From assembly GCA_012522275.1 (NCBI GenBank), contig JAAYKU010000111.1:1-32481 (forward strand): DNA of 32,481 nucleotides. Direction: 5' to 3'. The stretch's first letter is position 1; each line of letters starts with the position of its first letter. The DNA comes from Smithella sp. (GTDB lineage Bacteria > Desulfobacterota > Syntrophia > Syntrophales > Smithellaceae). A model generated the notes under the pieces. It did not search any database. It was not told where the DNA came from and worked only from the letters and a program-made list of their open reading frames with translations. The position numbers and the translations under genes are program-made. Below are positions 8,059 through 17,493 of the stretch, one piece after another.

Positions 8059-8928
8059 ATGAAAATTGATGATGTGAAAAACGTGTGCGTAGTAGGTGCC
8101 GGCAATATGGGCCATCAGATCGCGCTCCAGTGTGCTCTTTCCGGTTATAAAACGGTCAGCACGGACGTTGTCCCGGCCGTTTTGGAAAAAGCGGAAAAAT
8201 TTGTGGACAATTATCTGCCGGGCCGCGTCCAGAAGGGAAAGATGACGGAGGATGAGGCCAAAGCCGCGCGCTCCAGAATTTCCTTCACCGGCGACCTGAA
8301 GGAGGCAGCCAAAGACGCGGACGTGGTCATCGAGGCTGTACTGGAAAGAGTTGACCTCAAGCGCAAAATTTTCGCCGATCTGGACAAGATAGCGCCCCCC
8401 GGCGCCATACTGGCAACCAACAGCTCCTTTATCGTCAGCTCACGCATCGCCGACGCGACAACACGCCCGGATCGTGTCTGCAACCTGCACTTTTTCAACC
8501 CGGCACTGGTCATGAAGCTGGTAGAAGTGGTTCAGGGCTCCCATGTGTCGGATGAAACCGCTCAGTGCATGATGGATTTCTGCCTTAAAATCGACAAAAT
8601 CCCTATTCATGTAAAAAAAGAAGTGGATGGTTTTGTCTTAAACCGTATTTTCAGCGCGATCCACAAAGAGGCTTTCTGGATGCTGGAAATGGGCGTGGCC
8701 TCCTACGAGGACATCGACAAGGCGTGCGTTTACGGCGCCGGCCACCCGATGGGGCCCTTCCGCCTGCTGGATCTCACCGGCATCGATCTGGCCTATGACA
8801 TCGGCATGAGCCACTTCTATGAGTCGGGCGACCCCGCAGACCTGCCCGTGCCGACCATTGTGAAAAAATATACTGAAGGCAAGTTCGGCCAGAAAACGGG
8901 CGAAGGCTTCTACAGCTACAAGAAATAG
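8059..8928 (+). CDS. 3-hydroxyacyl-CoA (3-hydroxybutyryl-CoA) dehydrogenase
   Basis: Rossmann 'VCVVGAGNMGHQIALQCALSGY', 'LHFFNPALVMKLVEVVQG', 'VDGFVLNRIFSAIHKEAFWMLEMGVASYEDIDKACVYGAGHPMGPFRLLDLTGID'. SD GTGAGGAG. Confidence 0.95.
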   Translation: MKIDDVKNVCVVGAGNMGHQIALQCALSGYKTVSTDVVPAVLEKAEKFVDNYLPGRVQKGKMTEDEAKAARSRISFTGDLKEAAKDADVVIEAVLERVDLKRKIFADLDKIAPPGAILATNSSFIVSSRIADATTRPDRVCNLHFFNPALVMKLVEVVQGSHVSDETAQCMMDFCLKIDKIPIHVKKEVDGFVLNRIFSAIHKEAFWMLEMGVASYEDIDKACVYGAGHPMGPFRLLDLTGIDLAYDIGMSHFYESGDPADLPVPTIVKKYTEGKFGQKTGEGFYSYKK

Positions 8929-8939
8929 CCACACCAGTA

Positions 8940-8969
8940 AAAAAGGCGCCCCGCACGGGGCGCCTTTTT
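8940..8969. terminator. Rho-independent terminator between convergent genes
   Basis: AAAAAGGCGCCCC-GCAC-GGGGCGCCTTTTT. Confidence 0.92.
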
Positions 8970-8987
8970 GGTTTAGCCGCTTTTTTC

Positions 8988-10346
8988 TCACCACTGAAGA
9001 TCAACAAAAATTTCGCTGAGCGTCGGATGGGCAATCACCCACGACTTCAATTGTTTTCTCGTAAGTCGGCAGCTCACCGCCAGACCGAGAGGAGCGATCA
9101 GATCGGCGGCATTGTCGCCTGCGATCACCGCTCCGATTATTTCATTGTGATGAAACAAAGCCTTCACAAACCCCTGCCCCATCAATTCCGTACGCGCTAT
9201 GATATTGGCGCTGTAACTTGATTTCATAACTTCCACGCTCAGGCCTTCGTCGGCGGCACGCCTCTGAGTGTAGCCAACACGCGCAATCTGGGGATGGCTA
9301 TAAACAACGGAGGGAATAACGTTTTCATCATATTTATAATCACTACCGCCAAACATGCTTTGTGCGGCGACTTTCGCCTGCACGGCGGCGCGATGAGCCA
9401 GCATCATGCCTCCGGTGACATCTCCTGCGGCATAGATATCATTGGCGCTGGTCATCATGCGCGCGTCTGTTTTTATTCCTTTGAGATCATAATCGATCCC
9501 GGCTGCCTCAAGTTCCTTTTGGTGCAAAAGAGGCCTGCGGCCCGTACAAAGAAGGGCGCAGTCTGCTCGCAGTTGCGCAGTTTCAGCGTCTTTCCGGATT
9601 TGCATGACGATTCCTTCCGGAGCCTCATCAAGTGAAACCAGCGTCGTCGAGACATGCAGCGCAACGCCCAGACGGGAAAGCTCCTGGTGGAGAAAAGCCG
9701 CCGCCTCTTCATCCTCCTGCGGCAAAATTCTCTCCATCAGCTCGACCAGCGTGACTTTGACACCGAGTTCGGCGAAGAAAACAGCGTATTCCACGCCGAT
9801 AAAGCTCGCACCGACAATGATTATACTCGAAGGCAGACAGTTCATATTGAGAATGCCGTCCGAGGACAAAATCCGTTTGGAAAGACAAATACCATCCGGT
9901 ATGAGCGGCTCAGAGCCCCAGGCAATGAGAATGTGGTCCGCCTTCAGGCGCCGGCTTCGTCCCGTCGCGTCCGTCAAGCGGACTTCACAGGGCGAAATAA
10001 TTTCCCCGGCGCCCTCCCTGATTTCGACACCGGCATTTGCAAGCAACCTGCGCGCGCCCAGAGCCGCAACTTTCACCATCTGATCCTGATGTTTCTTCAT
10101 TGCGGCAAAATCCACCGTTGCACTGTCCGTGTCTATCCCGACACGCCGTAGTTTTTTGAGTCCCGCGTAAAAATGGCTGCACGCAAGCAGGGCTTTAGTC
10201 GGAATGCACCCCCGGTGCGTACATGTGCCGCCCCAGCCGTCTTTTTCCATGATCAAAACTTTTTTTCCGGCTCCGGCCGCTGTTTGTGCCGCGGCCAGAC
10301 CCGCCGGCCCGCCGCCGACGACAACCAGATCATATCGGTCAGACAT
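8988..10346 (-). CDS. Dihydrolipoamide dehydrogenase-like FAD-dependent pyridine nucleotide-disulfide oxidoreductase
   Basis: 'YDLVVVGGGPAGLAAAQTAAGAGKKVLIMEKDGWGGTCTHRGCIPTKALL' (redox-active CxxxxC), 'IIIVGASFIGVEYAVFFAELGVKVTLVE', 'DIYAAGDVTGGMMLAHRAAVQ', C-terminal 'AHPTLSEIF'. Confidence 0.92.
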   Translation of the reverse strand: MSDRYDLVVVGGGPAGLAAAQTAAGAGKKVLIMEKDGWGGTCTHRGCIPTKALLACSHFYAGLKKLRRVGIDTDSATVDFAAMKKHQDQMVKVAALGARRLLANAGVEIREGAGEIISPCEVRLTDATGRSRRLKADHILIAWGSEPLIPDGICLSKRILSSDGILNMNCLPSSIIIVGASFIGVEYAVFFAELGVKVTLVELMERILPQEDEEAAAFLHQELSRLGVALHVSTTLVSLDEAPEGIVMQIRKDAETAQLRADCALLCTGRRPLLHQKELEAAGIDYDLKGIKTDARMMTSANDIYAAGDVTGGMMLAHRAAVQAKVAAQSMFGGSDYKYDENVIPSVVYSHPQIARVGYTQRRAADEGLSVEVMKSSYSANIIARTELMGQGFVKALFHHNEIIGAVIAGDNAADLIAPLGLAVSCRLTRKQLKSWVIAHPTLSEIFVDLQW

Positions 10347-10579
10347 ACAGAAACTCCCCCTGTGCGGTTTTTAATTTTTTACCTGACTTGCACGATACAC
10401 ATCCTCTTGTCAAGAACACCCTCGATTTACATGGAAAGCAAAAAACAAAGCACATCACCGGGAAACGCCCCGTACAGCAGCCGGATAAACGGGCCGCGAC
10501 GGCGTCTTGAACATCTTAGCCTTATTGCGGGCCAATTGAATCTTGTCTTAGATACCGATATCTGATAGTTTCGCCCGGG

Positions 10580-11911
10580 ATGAAAGAAATTCTTACCGTT
10601 TCACAACTCAATGATAATATTAAAACCTTCCTGGAGGAAGCCTTCGGCCGACTTTATGTGGAAGGCGAAGTTTCCAATTTACGTCGTCCTCAATCGGGGC
10701 ACACTTATTTCACTCTAAAAGATGACAAAAGCCAGATCCGGGCCGTCTTTTTTCGCCCCTTCGGCATCCGGACGGCAAGGTTTGAAGTGGAAGACGGGAT
10801 GAAGCTCCTGTGCCGGGCCCGCCTGAGCGCTTACACGCCTCGCGGTGAGTATCAGCTCATTGTGGAATCGGTAGAGCCGCAGGGGGTCGGGGCTCTGCAA
10901 AAAGCGTTTGAGCAGCTCAAGGCAAGGCTTGCCGCCGAAGGGCTGTTCGACCCCGCCCGTAAAAAAACACTGCCCTTTCTTCCGGGTCGTATCGGCGTCG
11001 TTACATCGCCCACCGGAGCGGTCATCAGGGATATTTTAAACATCACCCGGCGGCGGTTCCCATCTGTGGATATTCTGGTCGCGCCGGCTCGTGTACAGGG
11101 TGAATCAGCGGCACGGGAAATCATTGCGGCTTTGCGAAATCTTCAACGGCACGGCCTGACGGATATTATCATCATTGCTCGCGGCGGCGGTTCCTTGGAG
11201 GATCTCGCCCCCTTTAATGATGAAGATCTGGCCAGAGAAATAGTCCGTTCCACCGTCCCTGTTGTCTCTGCCGTCGGCCATGAAACAGATTTCACCATCT
11301 GCGATTTTGTCGCTGATCTGCGTGCGCCGACGCCTTCCGCGGCCGCGGAGCTCGTCGTCCCCCGCAGAAGCGATCTGCTCGAAGCGCTCCACAGCCTGCG
11401 ACAGCGTCTTATCGCGGGCCAGCAGCGTATGCTCGATGACCGCAAGGGCGCACTCGATACGCTGGAGTCCCGCTTTAAGGACCCCCGCCGCTTTCTGTCT
11501 GATTACGCAATCGCGCTCGACGACCTGCGCGAAAGAATCCGCAATGCTTTCGCGCTTCAGGCACAGACACTCGGTCATAAGCTGCGCCAGCTGGAGCTGG
11601 AGCTCGAAAACCTCAACCCGGGGCGGCAAATAAGGGAAAAAAGATTTTTTCTCGACGCGGCGCAAAAGGATCTTAAAGACGGCTGGAAACACTACCACAA
11701 AAGCCGCACGCAGAAGCTCACGAGCCAGGCCGCACTGCTTGCCTCTTTAAACCCCCTGGCGGTTCTGCAAAGAGGTTACAGCATCACCCGCCGAGTGTCC
11801 GGCGGTGAAATCGTCCGCGACGCTTGTTGCTTGACTTTGGGAGAAAGAGTCCGTATTCAACTGGCGCAGGGAAGCGTCCGGGCAAGCGTGGATAAAATAC
11901 TCGAGGAATAA
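10580..11911 (+). CDS. xseA: Exodeoxyribonuclease VII large subunit
   Basis: 'LTVSQLNDNIKTFLEEAFGRLYVEGEVSNLRRPQSGHTYFTLKDDKSQIRAVFF', 'GRIGVVTSPTGAVIRDILNITRRRFP', 'IIIARGGGSLEDLAPFNDEDLAREI...SAVGHETDFTICDFVADLRAPTPSAAAEL'. Confidence 0.98.
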   Translation: MKEILTVSQLNDNIKTFLEEAFGRLYVEGEVSNLRRPQSGHTYFTLKDDKSQIRAVFFRPFGIRTARFEVEDGMKLLCRARLSAYTPRGEYQLIVESVEPQGVGALQKAFEQLKARLAAEGLFDPARKKTLPFLPGRIGVVTSPTGAVIRDILNITRRRFPSVDILVAPARVQGESAAREIIAALRNLQRHGLTDIIIIARGGGSLEDLAPFNDEDLAREIVRSTVPVVSAVGHETDFTICDFVADLRAPTPSAAAELVVPRRSDLLEALHSLRQRLIAGQQRMLDDRKGALDTLESRFKDPRRFLSDYAIALDDLRERIRNAFALQAQTLGHKLRQLELELENLNPGRQIREKRFFLDAAQKDLKDGWKHYHKSRTQKLTSQAALLASLNPLAVLQRGYSITRRVSGGEIVRDACCLTLGERVRIQLAQGSVRASVDKILEE

Positions 11912-11917
11912 TCAGCC

Positions 11918-12154
11918 ATGGCAAAAGAAAATTTTGAGGAAGCTCTGGAAAAGCTTGAAAAGATTGTAAGGGAAATGGAAGCGGGTGAAATGCCTCTCGA
12001 CGCGGCGTTGAAAGCGTTCGAAGAGGGCATCCGTCTGATCCGTTTCTGCTCGGGCAAGCTCGACGCAGCCGGGCGCCGTGTGGAGATACTTCTGGAAAAA
12101 GAAAATTCTCTGCAGACAAAAGCATTCCAGGATGAAGATACAGATGAACAATGA
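11918..12154 (+). CDS. xseB: Exodeoxyribonuclease VII small subunit
   Basis: 78 aa 'NFEEALEKLEKIVREMEAGEMPLDAALKAFEEGIRLIRFCSGKLDAAGRRVEILL', directly downstream of xseA. Confidence 0.96.
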   Translation: MAKENFEEALEKLEKIVREMEAGEMPLDAALKAFEEGIRLIRFCSGKLDAAGRRVEILLEKENSLQTKAFQDEDTDEQ

Positions 12155-13043
12155 TGATTTTCTTGAAGCGTATCTAAAGGACCGGTGCGACATTGTGGAA
12201 GATGCTCTCCAGCGCTACCTGCCTGATGAAGACAGCATGCCGCAGGAGCTGCACACCGCCGTCCATTACAGTGTTTTTTCCGGCGGCAAAAGAATCAGGC
12301 CGATTCTCTGCCTCGCGGCGCTCGAGGCCTGCGGAGGTGACATCGCGACCGGCATGCCGACAGCCTGCGCTTTGGAGTTGATTCACACGTATTCATTGAT
12401 TCACGACGATCTGCCTGCAATGGACAATGACGACTTCCGCCGGGGTAAACCCACCTGCCACAAAGTCTTCGGAGAAGCGATAGCGATTCTCGCCGGCGAC
12501 GCTCTTTTGACGGAAGCCTTCGTCCTTTTGTCGCAGGCCCAAAAAGTCCGTTTCCCGGCAGAGCGGCGTCTGGCGGTGATTCAGGAAATCGCGCACGCCG
12601 CAGGCATGGCGGGCATGGTCGGAGGCCAGGCTCTGGATATGCTGGCCGAAACGGTTGAACCGGACTTTACAGGCCTGGAACAGATCCACCGGCGTAAGAC
12701 AGGTGCGCTCATCGAGGCGGCCGTCAAAACCGGTGCGATTCTCGCCGGCGCAGGTGAAGAAAAAATCCAGGCCGTCTGCAGATATGGAACCCACGTCGGA
12801 CTTGCGTTTCAAATCGCCGACGACATCCTCAATGTGGAAGGCGACAGCGCTCTCATGGGCAAAAACACGGGCAGCGATGCCACCCGGGGCAAAGTCACCT
12901 ATCCCGCGCTTTTGGGGCTCGAACAGGCGAAAGCCAGGCTGGCAGAAGCGGTGGAGGCGGCCATTGAAGCCATCGCGGCGTTCGATTCGCGCGCTTTGCC
13001 CCTGAGGGTGATCGCCCGTTTCATTATGGAACGAAAATCATGA
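12144..13043 (+). CDS. ispA: Polyprenyl (farnesyl/geranyl) diphosphate synthase
   Basis: 'HTAVHYSVFSGGKRIRPILCLAA', FARM 'DDLPAMDNDDFRRGKPTCHKVFGEAIAILAGDALLTEAF', SARM region 'QIADDILNVEGD...GKNTGSDATRGKVTYPALLG'. Start chosen at MNNDDF (MKIQ at 12132 also possible); overlaps the end of xseB. Confidence 0.95.
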   Translation: MNNDDFLEAYLKDRCDIVEDALQRYLPDEDSMPQELHTAVHYSVFSGGKRIRPILCLAALEACGGDIATGMPTACALELIHTYSLIHDDLPAMDNDDFRRGKPTCHKVFGEAIAILAGDALLTEAFVLLSQAQKVRFPAERRLAVIQEIAHAAGMAGMVGGQALDMLAETVEPDFTGLEQIHRRKTGALIEAAVKTGAILAGAGEEKIQAVCRYGTHVGLAFQIADDILNVEGDSALMGKNTGSDATRGKVTYPALLGLEQAKARLAEAVEAAIEAIAAFDSRALPLRVIARFIMERKS

Positions 13044-13060
13044 AGGGCGGCGTAAAGTAA

Positions 13061-14992
13061 ATGAAGCATCCCGAAAACGTCGATTACACCGTATTGCAGA
13101 ATATAGACCTCCCTCGAGACCTGCGCGCTCTGAATCTGGCCGAGCTCAACACGCTGGCCGGCGAGATAAGAAATCTCATCGTCAATACGGTCGCCGCCAC
13201 GGGCGGCCACTTGGCATCCTCACTGGGCGCGGTCGAGCTGACGCTGGCGCTGCATTATGTCTTCAACGCTCCGGAGGATAAGCTCATCTGGGATGTCGGC
13301 CATCAGTGTTACACGCACAAGATTGTCACGGGACGTAAGGACAAGTTTTCCACTTTACGTAAACAGGGTGGCTTAAGCGGATTTCCCAAAAGAGAAGAGA
13401 GTGTCTATGACACCTTCAATGTCGGCCACAGCGGCACATCGATTGCGGCGGCGGCGGCTTTTGCCGAAGCCCACTGCCTCAGAGGCGACAAATTCCGGAC
13501 GATAGCGGTTATCGGCGACGGGTCCATGACCACCGGCATGGCCTTTGAGGCTCTCAACTGGGCCGGCGACCGTAAAAAGCGCGTCATCATCGTTCTAAAC
13601 GACAATGAGATGTCCATCTCACCCAACGTCGGGGCCCTTTCTTCTTATTTAAATAGAATCATGACCGGCGAACGTGTCACCAGGCTCAGGGGCGAGCTCA
13701 AAAATTTTCTGAAAAAAATCCCGAATATCGGTGAGCAGGTAATCAGGTTTTCGCGTCAGGTCGAGGAATCCGTGAAGACATTCGTCGTTCCCGGGGCCCT
13801 TTTTGAGGAACTGGGCTTCACCTATGTCGGTCCCCTCGAAGGCCATCGCCTCGACCATCTGATCAAAAATTTTGAAAACGTCAAAAACCTGGAAGGCCCT
13901 GTGCTGGTCCACGTGATCACGCAAAAAGGCCGCGGGTATAAATTTGCCGAAGAAAACTCGCCCACCTATCACGGTATCGCGCCTTTTGACGTCGAAACCG
14001 GAATGACGATTGCTTCGCCGGGGGCCGCCCCTTCCTACACAGAGGTTTTCGGCAGGACCCTCGTTGGGCTGGCCGCCGCCGATGAGCGCATCGTTGCCAT
14101 AACCGCCGCCATGTGCGAAGGGACTGGACTGGAAAAATTCCGGCAGGCTTTCCCCGCCCGCTTATACGATGTCGGCATCGCCGAGCAGCTGGCGGTCACT
14201 TTCGCCGCCGGCATGGCGGTGGAGGGATTTCTGCCCGTAGTCGCGGTTTACTCCACTTTTTTACAAAGAGCCTACGATCAGATTCTGCACGATGTATGTC
14301 TGCAGAAACTGCCTGTCGTCTTTGCCGTGGACCGCGCCGGCATCGTCGGAGAGGACGGGGCTACCCATCAGGGTCTTTTCGACCTTGCATATCTGCGCAA
14401 TATCCCGGGCATGATCGTGATGGCGCCGAAAGACGAAAACGAACTTCAGCATATGCTCAAAACCGCCGTCGGCTGCGGCCGCCCTGTTGCCGTACGCTAC
14501 CCGCGCGGTAAAGGCCTGGGCGTGGCGCTCGATGAGGAAATTACCGCCCTGCCCGTCGGCCGTGGCGAGCTGCTTTGCGAAGGTTCGGATCTGGCAATAA
14601 TTGCCGTCGGCTCCACCGTCGGCCCCTCACTGACCGTTGCCGAAAAACTCAGGGCGGCAGGCTTCACGGCCAGGGTCATCAATGCGCGCTTCATCAAGCC
14701 TCTTGACGCCGAAATGATTTGTGCAGCAGCGGCAGACACCGGTAAAATTCTGACAGTCGAGGAAAATGTTCTCGACGGTGGTTTCGGCAGCGCCGTTTTG
14801 GAGCTTCTGGCACAAAAAGGCATCGCTGGCGTGACCGTGAGGCGCCTGGGCATACAAGACGAGTTTGTGGAGCAGGGGACACAGGCCGGGCTGCGCCGCG
14901 CGCACGGAATCGATGCAGAGGGCATCATCGGCGCGGCAAAGGAAATGCTTGCCGGAAGCGCGCGGACAGAAAGAAATGAGCAGACAGGCTAA
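13061..14992 (+). CDS. dxs: 1-deoxy-D-xylulose-5-phosphate synthase
   Basis: '[45 protein letters not shown]', '[19 protein letters not shown]', '[21 protein letters not shown]', '[33 protein letters not shown]'. Confidence 0.98.
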   Translation: MKHPENVDYTVLQNIDLPRDLRALNLAELNTLAGEIRNLIVNTVAATGGHLASSLGAVELTLALHYVFNAPEDKLIWDVGHQCYTHKIVTGRKDKFSTLRKQGGLSGFPKREESVYDTFNVGHSGTSIAAAAAFAEAHCLRGDKFRTIAVIGDGSMTTGMAFEALNWAGDRKKRVIIVLNDNEMSISPNVGALSSYLNRIMTGERVTRLRGELKNFLKKIPNIGEQVIRFSRQVEESVKTFVVPGALFEELGFTYVGPLEGHRLDHLIKNFENVKNLEGPVLVHVITQKGRGYKFAEENSPTYHGIAPFDVETGMTIASPGAAPSYTEVFGRTLVGLAAADERIVAITAAMCEGTGLEKFRQAFPARLYDVGIAEQLAVTFAAGMAVEGFLPVVAVYSTFLQRAYDQILHDVCLQKLPVVFAVDRAGIVGEDGATHQGLFDLAYLRNIPGMIVMAPKDENELQHMLKTAVGCGRPVAVRYPRGKGLGVALDEEITALPVGRGELLCEGSDLAIIAVGSTVGPSLTVAEKLRAAGFTARVINARFIKPLDAEMICAAAADTGKILTVEENVLDGGFGSAVLELLAQKGIAGVTVRRLGIQDEFVEQGTQAGLRRAHGIDAEGIIGAAKEMLAGSARTERNEQTG

Positions 14993-15725
14993 AAAAAACC
15001 GCCTGGACAGGCTCTTGGTGGAGCGCGGCCTCGCTGCCGACCTCGAAAAGGCGCGCGCCCTGATTCTTGCCGGATCCGTCAGAACAGGTACACGTATCAT
15101 GGATAAAGCGGGCGAGTCGGTTGCGGCGGACGCTGAGCTTTCCGTGAAAGAAGAGGCGCACCCCTATGTCAGCCGCGGCGGTCTGAAACTCAAAGGAGCA
15201 CTGGATCATTTCGGCCTGGATGTGCAGGGAATGGCCGTTCTGGATGCGGGCGCCTCAACCGGCGGCTTTACCGACTGCCTTTTGCAGGCGGGGGCACGTA
15301 AAGTATTCGCGGCCGACGTCGGCTACGGCCAGCTCGCGTGGAAGCTTCGTGAAGACCCGCGTGTCGTCGTTATAGAACGTACCAACATCCGTCACTATGA
15401 CGGAAGGCATCTGGATGTAAAACCGGAGCTGGCCGTCATCGACGTATCCTTTATTTCGTTAAAAACCGTCATTCCGGCTGTGCTTTCCCTTCTTGCCGAT
15501 CACGCGCGGATCCTGGCGCTGATCAAGCCGCAATTCGAAGCGCGCAGAGAAGAAATCGGGAAAAACGGTGTGGTTGCAGACGAGGCGGTGCATAAGCGCG
15601 TCGTGGAAGAAATCCGCCTGTTTTGCGAATCACAAAACATGGAGGTGACCGGCACATGTGTTTCGTGTCTGACCGGACCGGCCGGCAACAGAGAATTTTT
15701 TATTCTGGCTGAAAAGAAGCTTTAG
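14976..15725 (+). CDS. tlyA: TlyA family S4-domain / FtsJ-like rRNA methyltransferase
   Basis: S4 region '[31 protein letters not shown]'; methyltransferase '[63 protein letters not shown]...[10 protein letters not shown]'. Start overlaps the dxs 3' end. Confidence 0.94.
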   Translation: MSRQAKKNRLDRLLVERGLAADLEKARALILAGSVRTGTRIMDKAGESVAADAELSVKEEAHPYVSRGGLKLKGALDHFGLDVQGMAVLDAGASTGGFTDCLLQAGARKVFAADVGYGQLAWKLREDPRVVVIERTNIRHYDGRHLDVKPELAVIDVSFISLKTVIPAVLSLLADHARILALIKPQFEARREEIGKNGVVADEAVHKRVVEEIRLFCESQNMEVTGTCVSCLTGPAGNREFFILAEKKL

Positions 15726-17456
15726 ATGGAAATCAAACTGGCCGAGACAGCGGGATTCTGCATGGGAGTGCGTCGTGCGGTGGACACGGTGCTGGACATC
15801 GCCCAGCGCGCAAAAGGCAGGCGCATCTATACTTACGGCCCCCTTATCCACAACCCGCAAACCATCGACCTTCTGAAAAGCCGCGGGATAACAGCGGTGG
15901 AAAGTGTCGATGAAATCACAGACCCCAAAAACGCTTTTCTGGTCGTCCGGGCGCACGGCATCGCGCCTGATGAAAGGAAAAAAATCAGGGAAAGCGGCGT
16001 GAAAATCATCGACGCCACCTGCCCGAAGGTCGGTTATGTCCAGGCAATCATCAAAAAGCACACAGCTCTGAATTACACCGTCATTATCGCCGGAGACCGC
16101 AGGCATCCTGAAGTGGACGGGCTGTGGGGTTACACCAACGGCAGGGGAATTATCATCGCCACCGTGGAGGACGCGGAAAAACTGCCTCCGATGGAGCGCG
16201 TCTGCATTGTCGCCCAGACCACGCAGAACACCAAATATTACGACCGTATAGTTAAAAAGATTCAGGAAAAAAGTCCGCAGGCGGTTGTTTTCCACACGAT
16301 CTGCTCTTCCACACAAAGGAGGCAGGAGGAAATTATCAGGCTCGCCCGGGAAATGGACGCCATCTTTGTCGTCGGCGGCAGAAACAGCGCCAACACCTGC
16401 CGCCTTGCTGACCTGGCCCAGAAAGAAAACAAACCGACCTTCCACATCGAGACGGCCCGGGAAATAAAAAACCGCGACCTGACTCCATACGCAAAGATCG
16501 GCATTTCCGCCGGCGCCTCCACACCCAACTGGATTATCGGCCAGGTCATCGACACGATCGAGGAAGCCTGCATGGTCCCCCGTAAAAAAGCCGGACTGCT
16601 GCTTAAACTCTGGCTGTGGTCGGTGAGAGTGGATCTTTATCCCGCACTGGGCGCCGCCTGTCTGACAATAGCCTCCATGGCGCTGCAAAAAATACCTTTA
16701 AGCACATCATCGATTGCCATCGCCTCCTTTTTTATTTACGCCATGCATGTACTCAACCGCTTGAACAGAAGCGGTGAATCCGGCCTCATCGGTTCATTCC
16801 GCGAAGTCTCCTACCGCAAATACGCCCGCTGCTATTTCGCGACAGCGGTCGGCTCACTTGCTGCGGCACTGGCGTTGAGCCTTATCAATGGATTGTTTTC
16901 TTTTGTCTTTTTGTCATTTCTGGCGGCGGCCGGCGTTTTATACAATATGAAAATACTGCCGGACAGATACCGCTTCAGAAGATTGAGCGACCTTCCCGGG
17001 TCAAAAAATATTTCCACCGCGGCGGCATGGGGCATCGCGGCGGCTGTTTTGCCGCTCCTGCACAGTCAGACCGCTGCGGGCGCGTCAACAGCGGTGGCTT
17101 TTGCCTTCACTTTCGGCCTTGTTTTTATCCGTTCGGCCATGTCGGACATCATGGATATGCAAAGCGATAAACTGCTGGGCCGGGAAACGATTCCCGTGAT
17201 CATCGGCAAGGAGAAAACACAGATCATCCTACGAGTCATCATTGTGATATTATTGATTGTTTTGTTAATTTCCCATCCCGCCGGGTGGACGCCCGCGCTT
17301 AGTTATTTTCTCGTTTTCTGCCCATTATATATATGGATTTGTTTAAGGCTTTGTGATAGAAGGGCGGGGTTTTCAGGGGCCTTTCTGGAAGGAATTCTGG
17401 AAACAAGCTATATTATTGCCGGTTTAGTGGTTTTCTGCTGGTATTTCCTGATCTGA
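15726..17456 (+). CDS. ispH: IspH (4-hydroxy-3-methylbut-2-enyl diphosphate reductase) fused to a C-terminal UbiA-like prenyltransferase domain
   Basis: N-terminal ~280 aa: 'AETAGFCMGVRRAVDTVL', 'RAHGIAPDE', 'IDATCPKV', 'HPEVDGLWGYT', 'TICSSTQRRQEE', 'VGGRNSANTCRLADLA', 'GISAGASTPNWII'. C-terminal ~290 aa is polytopic with 'FIRSAMSDIMDMQSDKLLGRETIPVIIGKEKT' (UbiA second Asp motif). No stop between the two. Confidence 0.9.
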   Translation: MEIKLAETAGFCMGVRRAVDTVLDIAQRAKGRRIYTYGPLIHNPQTIDLLKSRGITAVESVDEITDPKNAFLVVRAHGIAPDERKKIRESGVKIIDATCPKVGYVQAIIKKHTALNYTVIIAGDRRHPEVDGLWGYTNGRGIIIATVEDAEKLPPMERVCIVAQTTQNTKYYDRIVKKIQEKSPQAVVFHTICSSTQRRQEEIIRLAREMDAIFVVGGRNSANTCRLADLAQKENKPTFHIETAREIKNRDLTPYAKIGISAGASTPNWIIGQVIDTIEEACMVPRKKAGLLLKLWLWSVRVDLYPALGAACLTIASMALQKIPLSTSSIAIASFFIYAMHVLNRLNRSGESGLIGSFREVSYRKYARCYFATAVGSLAAALALSLINGLFSFVFLSFLAAAGVLYNMKILPDRYRFRRLSDLPGSKNISTAAAWGIAAAVLPLLHSQTAAGASTAVAFAFTFGLVFIRSAMSDIMDMQSDKLLGRETIPVIIGKEKTQIILRVIIVILLIVLLISHPAGWTPALSYFLVFCPLYIWICLRLCDRRAGFSGAFLEGILETSYIIAGLVVFCWYFLI

Positions 17457-17493
17457 CGGCGCAAAGATAATTTACAGGAGCAGGTGATCGAAA

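Noticed and set aside
8059-8928. Hydroxyacyl-CoA dehydrogenase as part of a polyhydroxybutyrate or butanoate operon
   Set aside because: No thiolase, crotonase or acyl-CoA dehydrogenase adjacent in the window; only a general beta-oxidation-type role can be stated.
15630-16688. 352-aa minus-strand ORF opposite ispH
   Set aside because: Shadow ORF; the opposite strand has every IspH catalytic motif.
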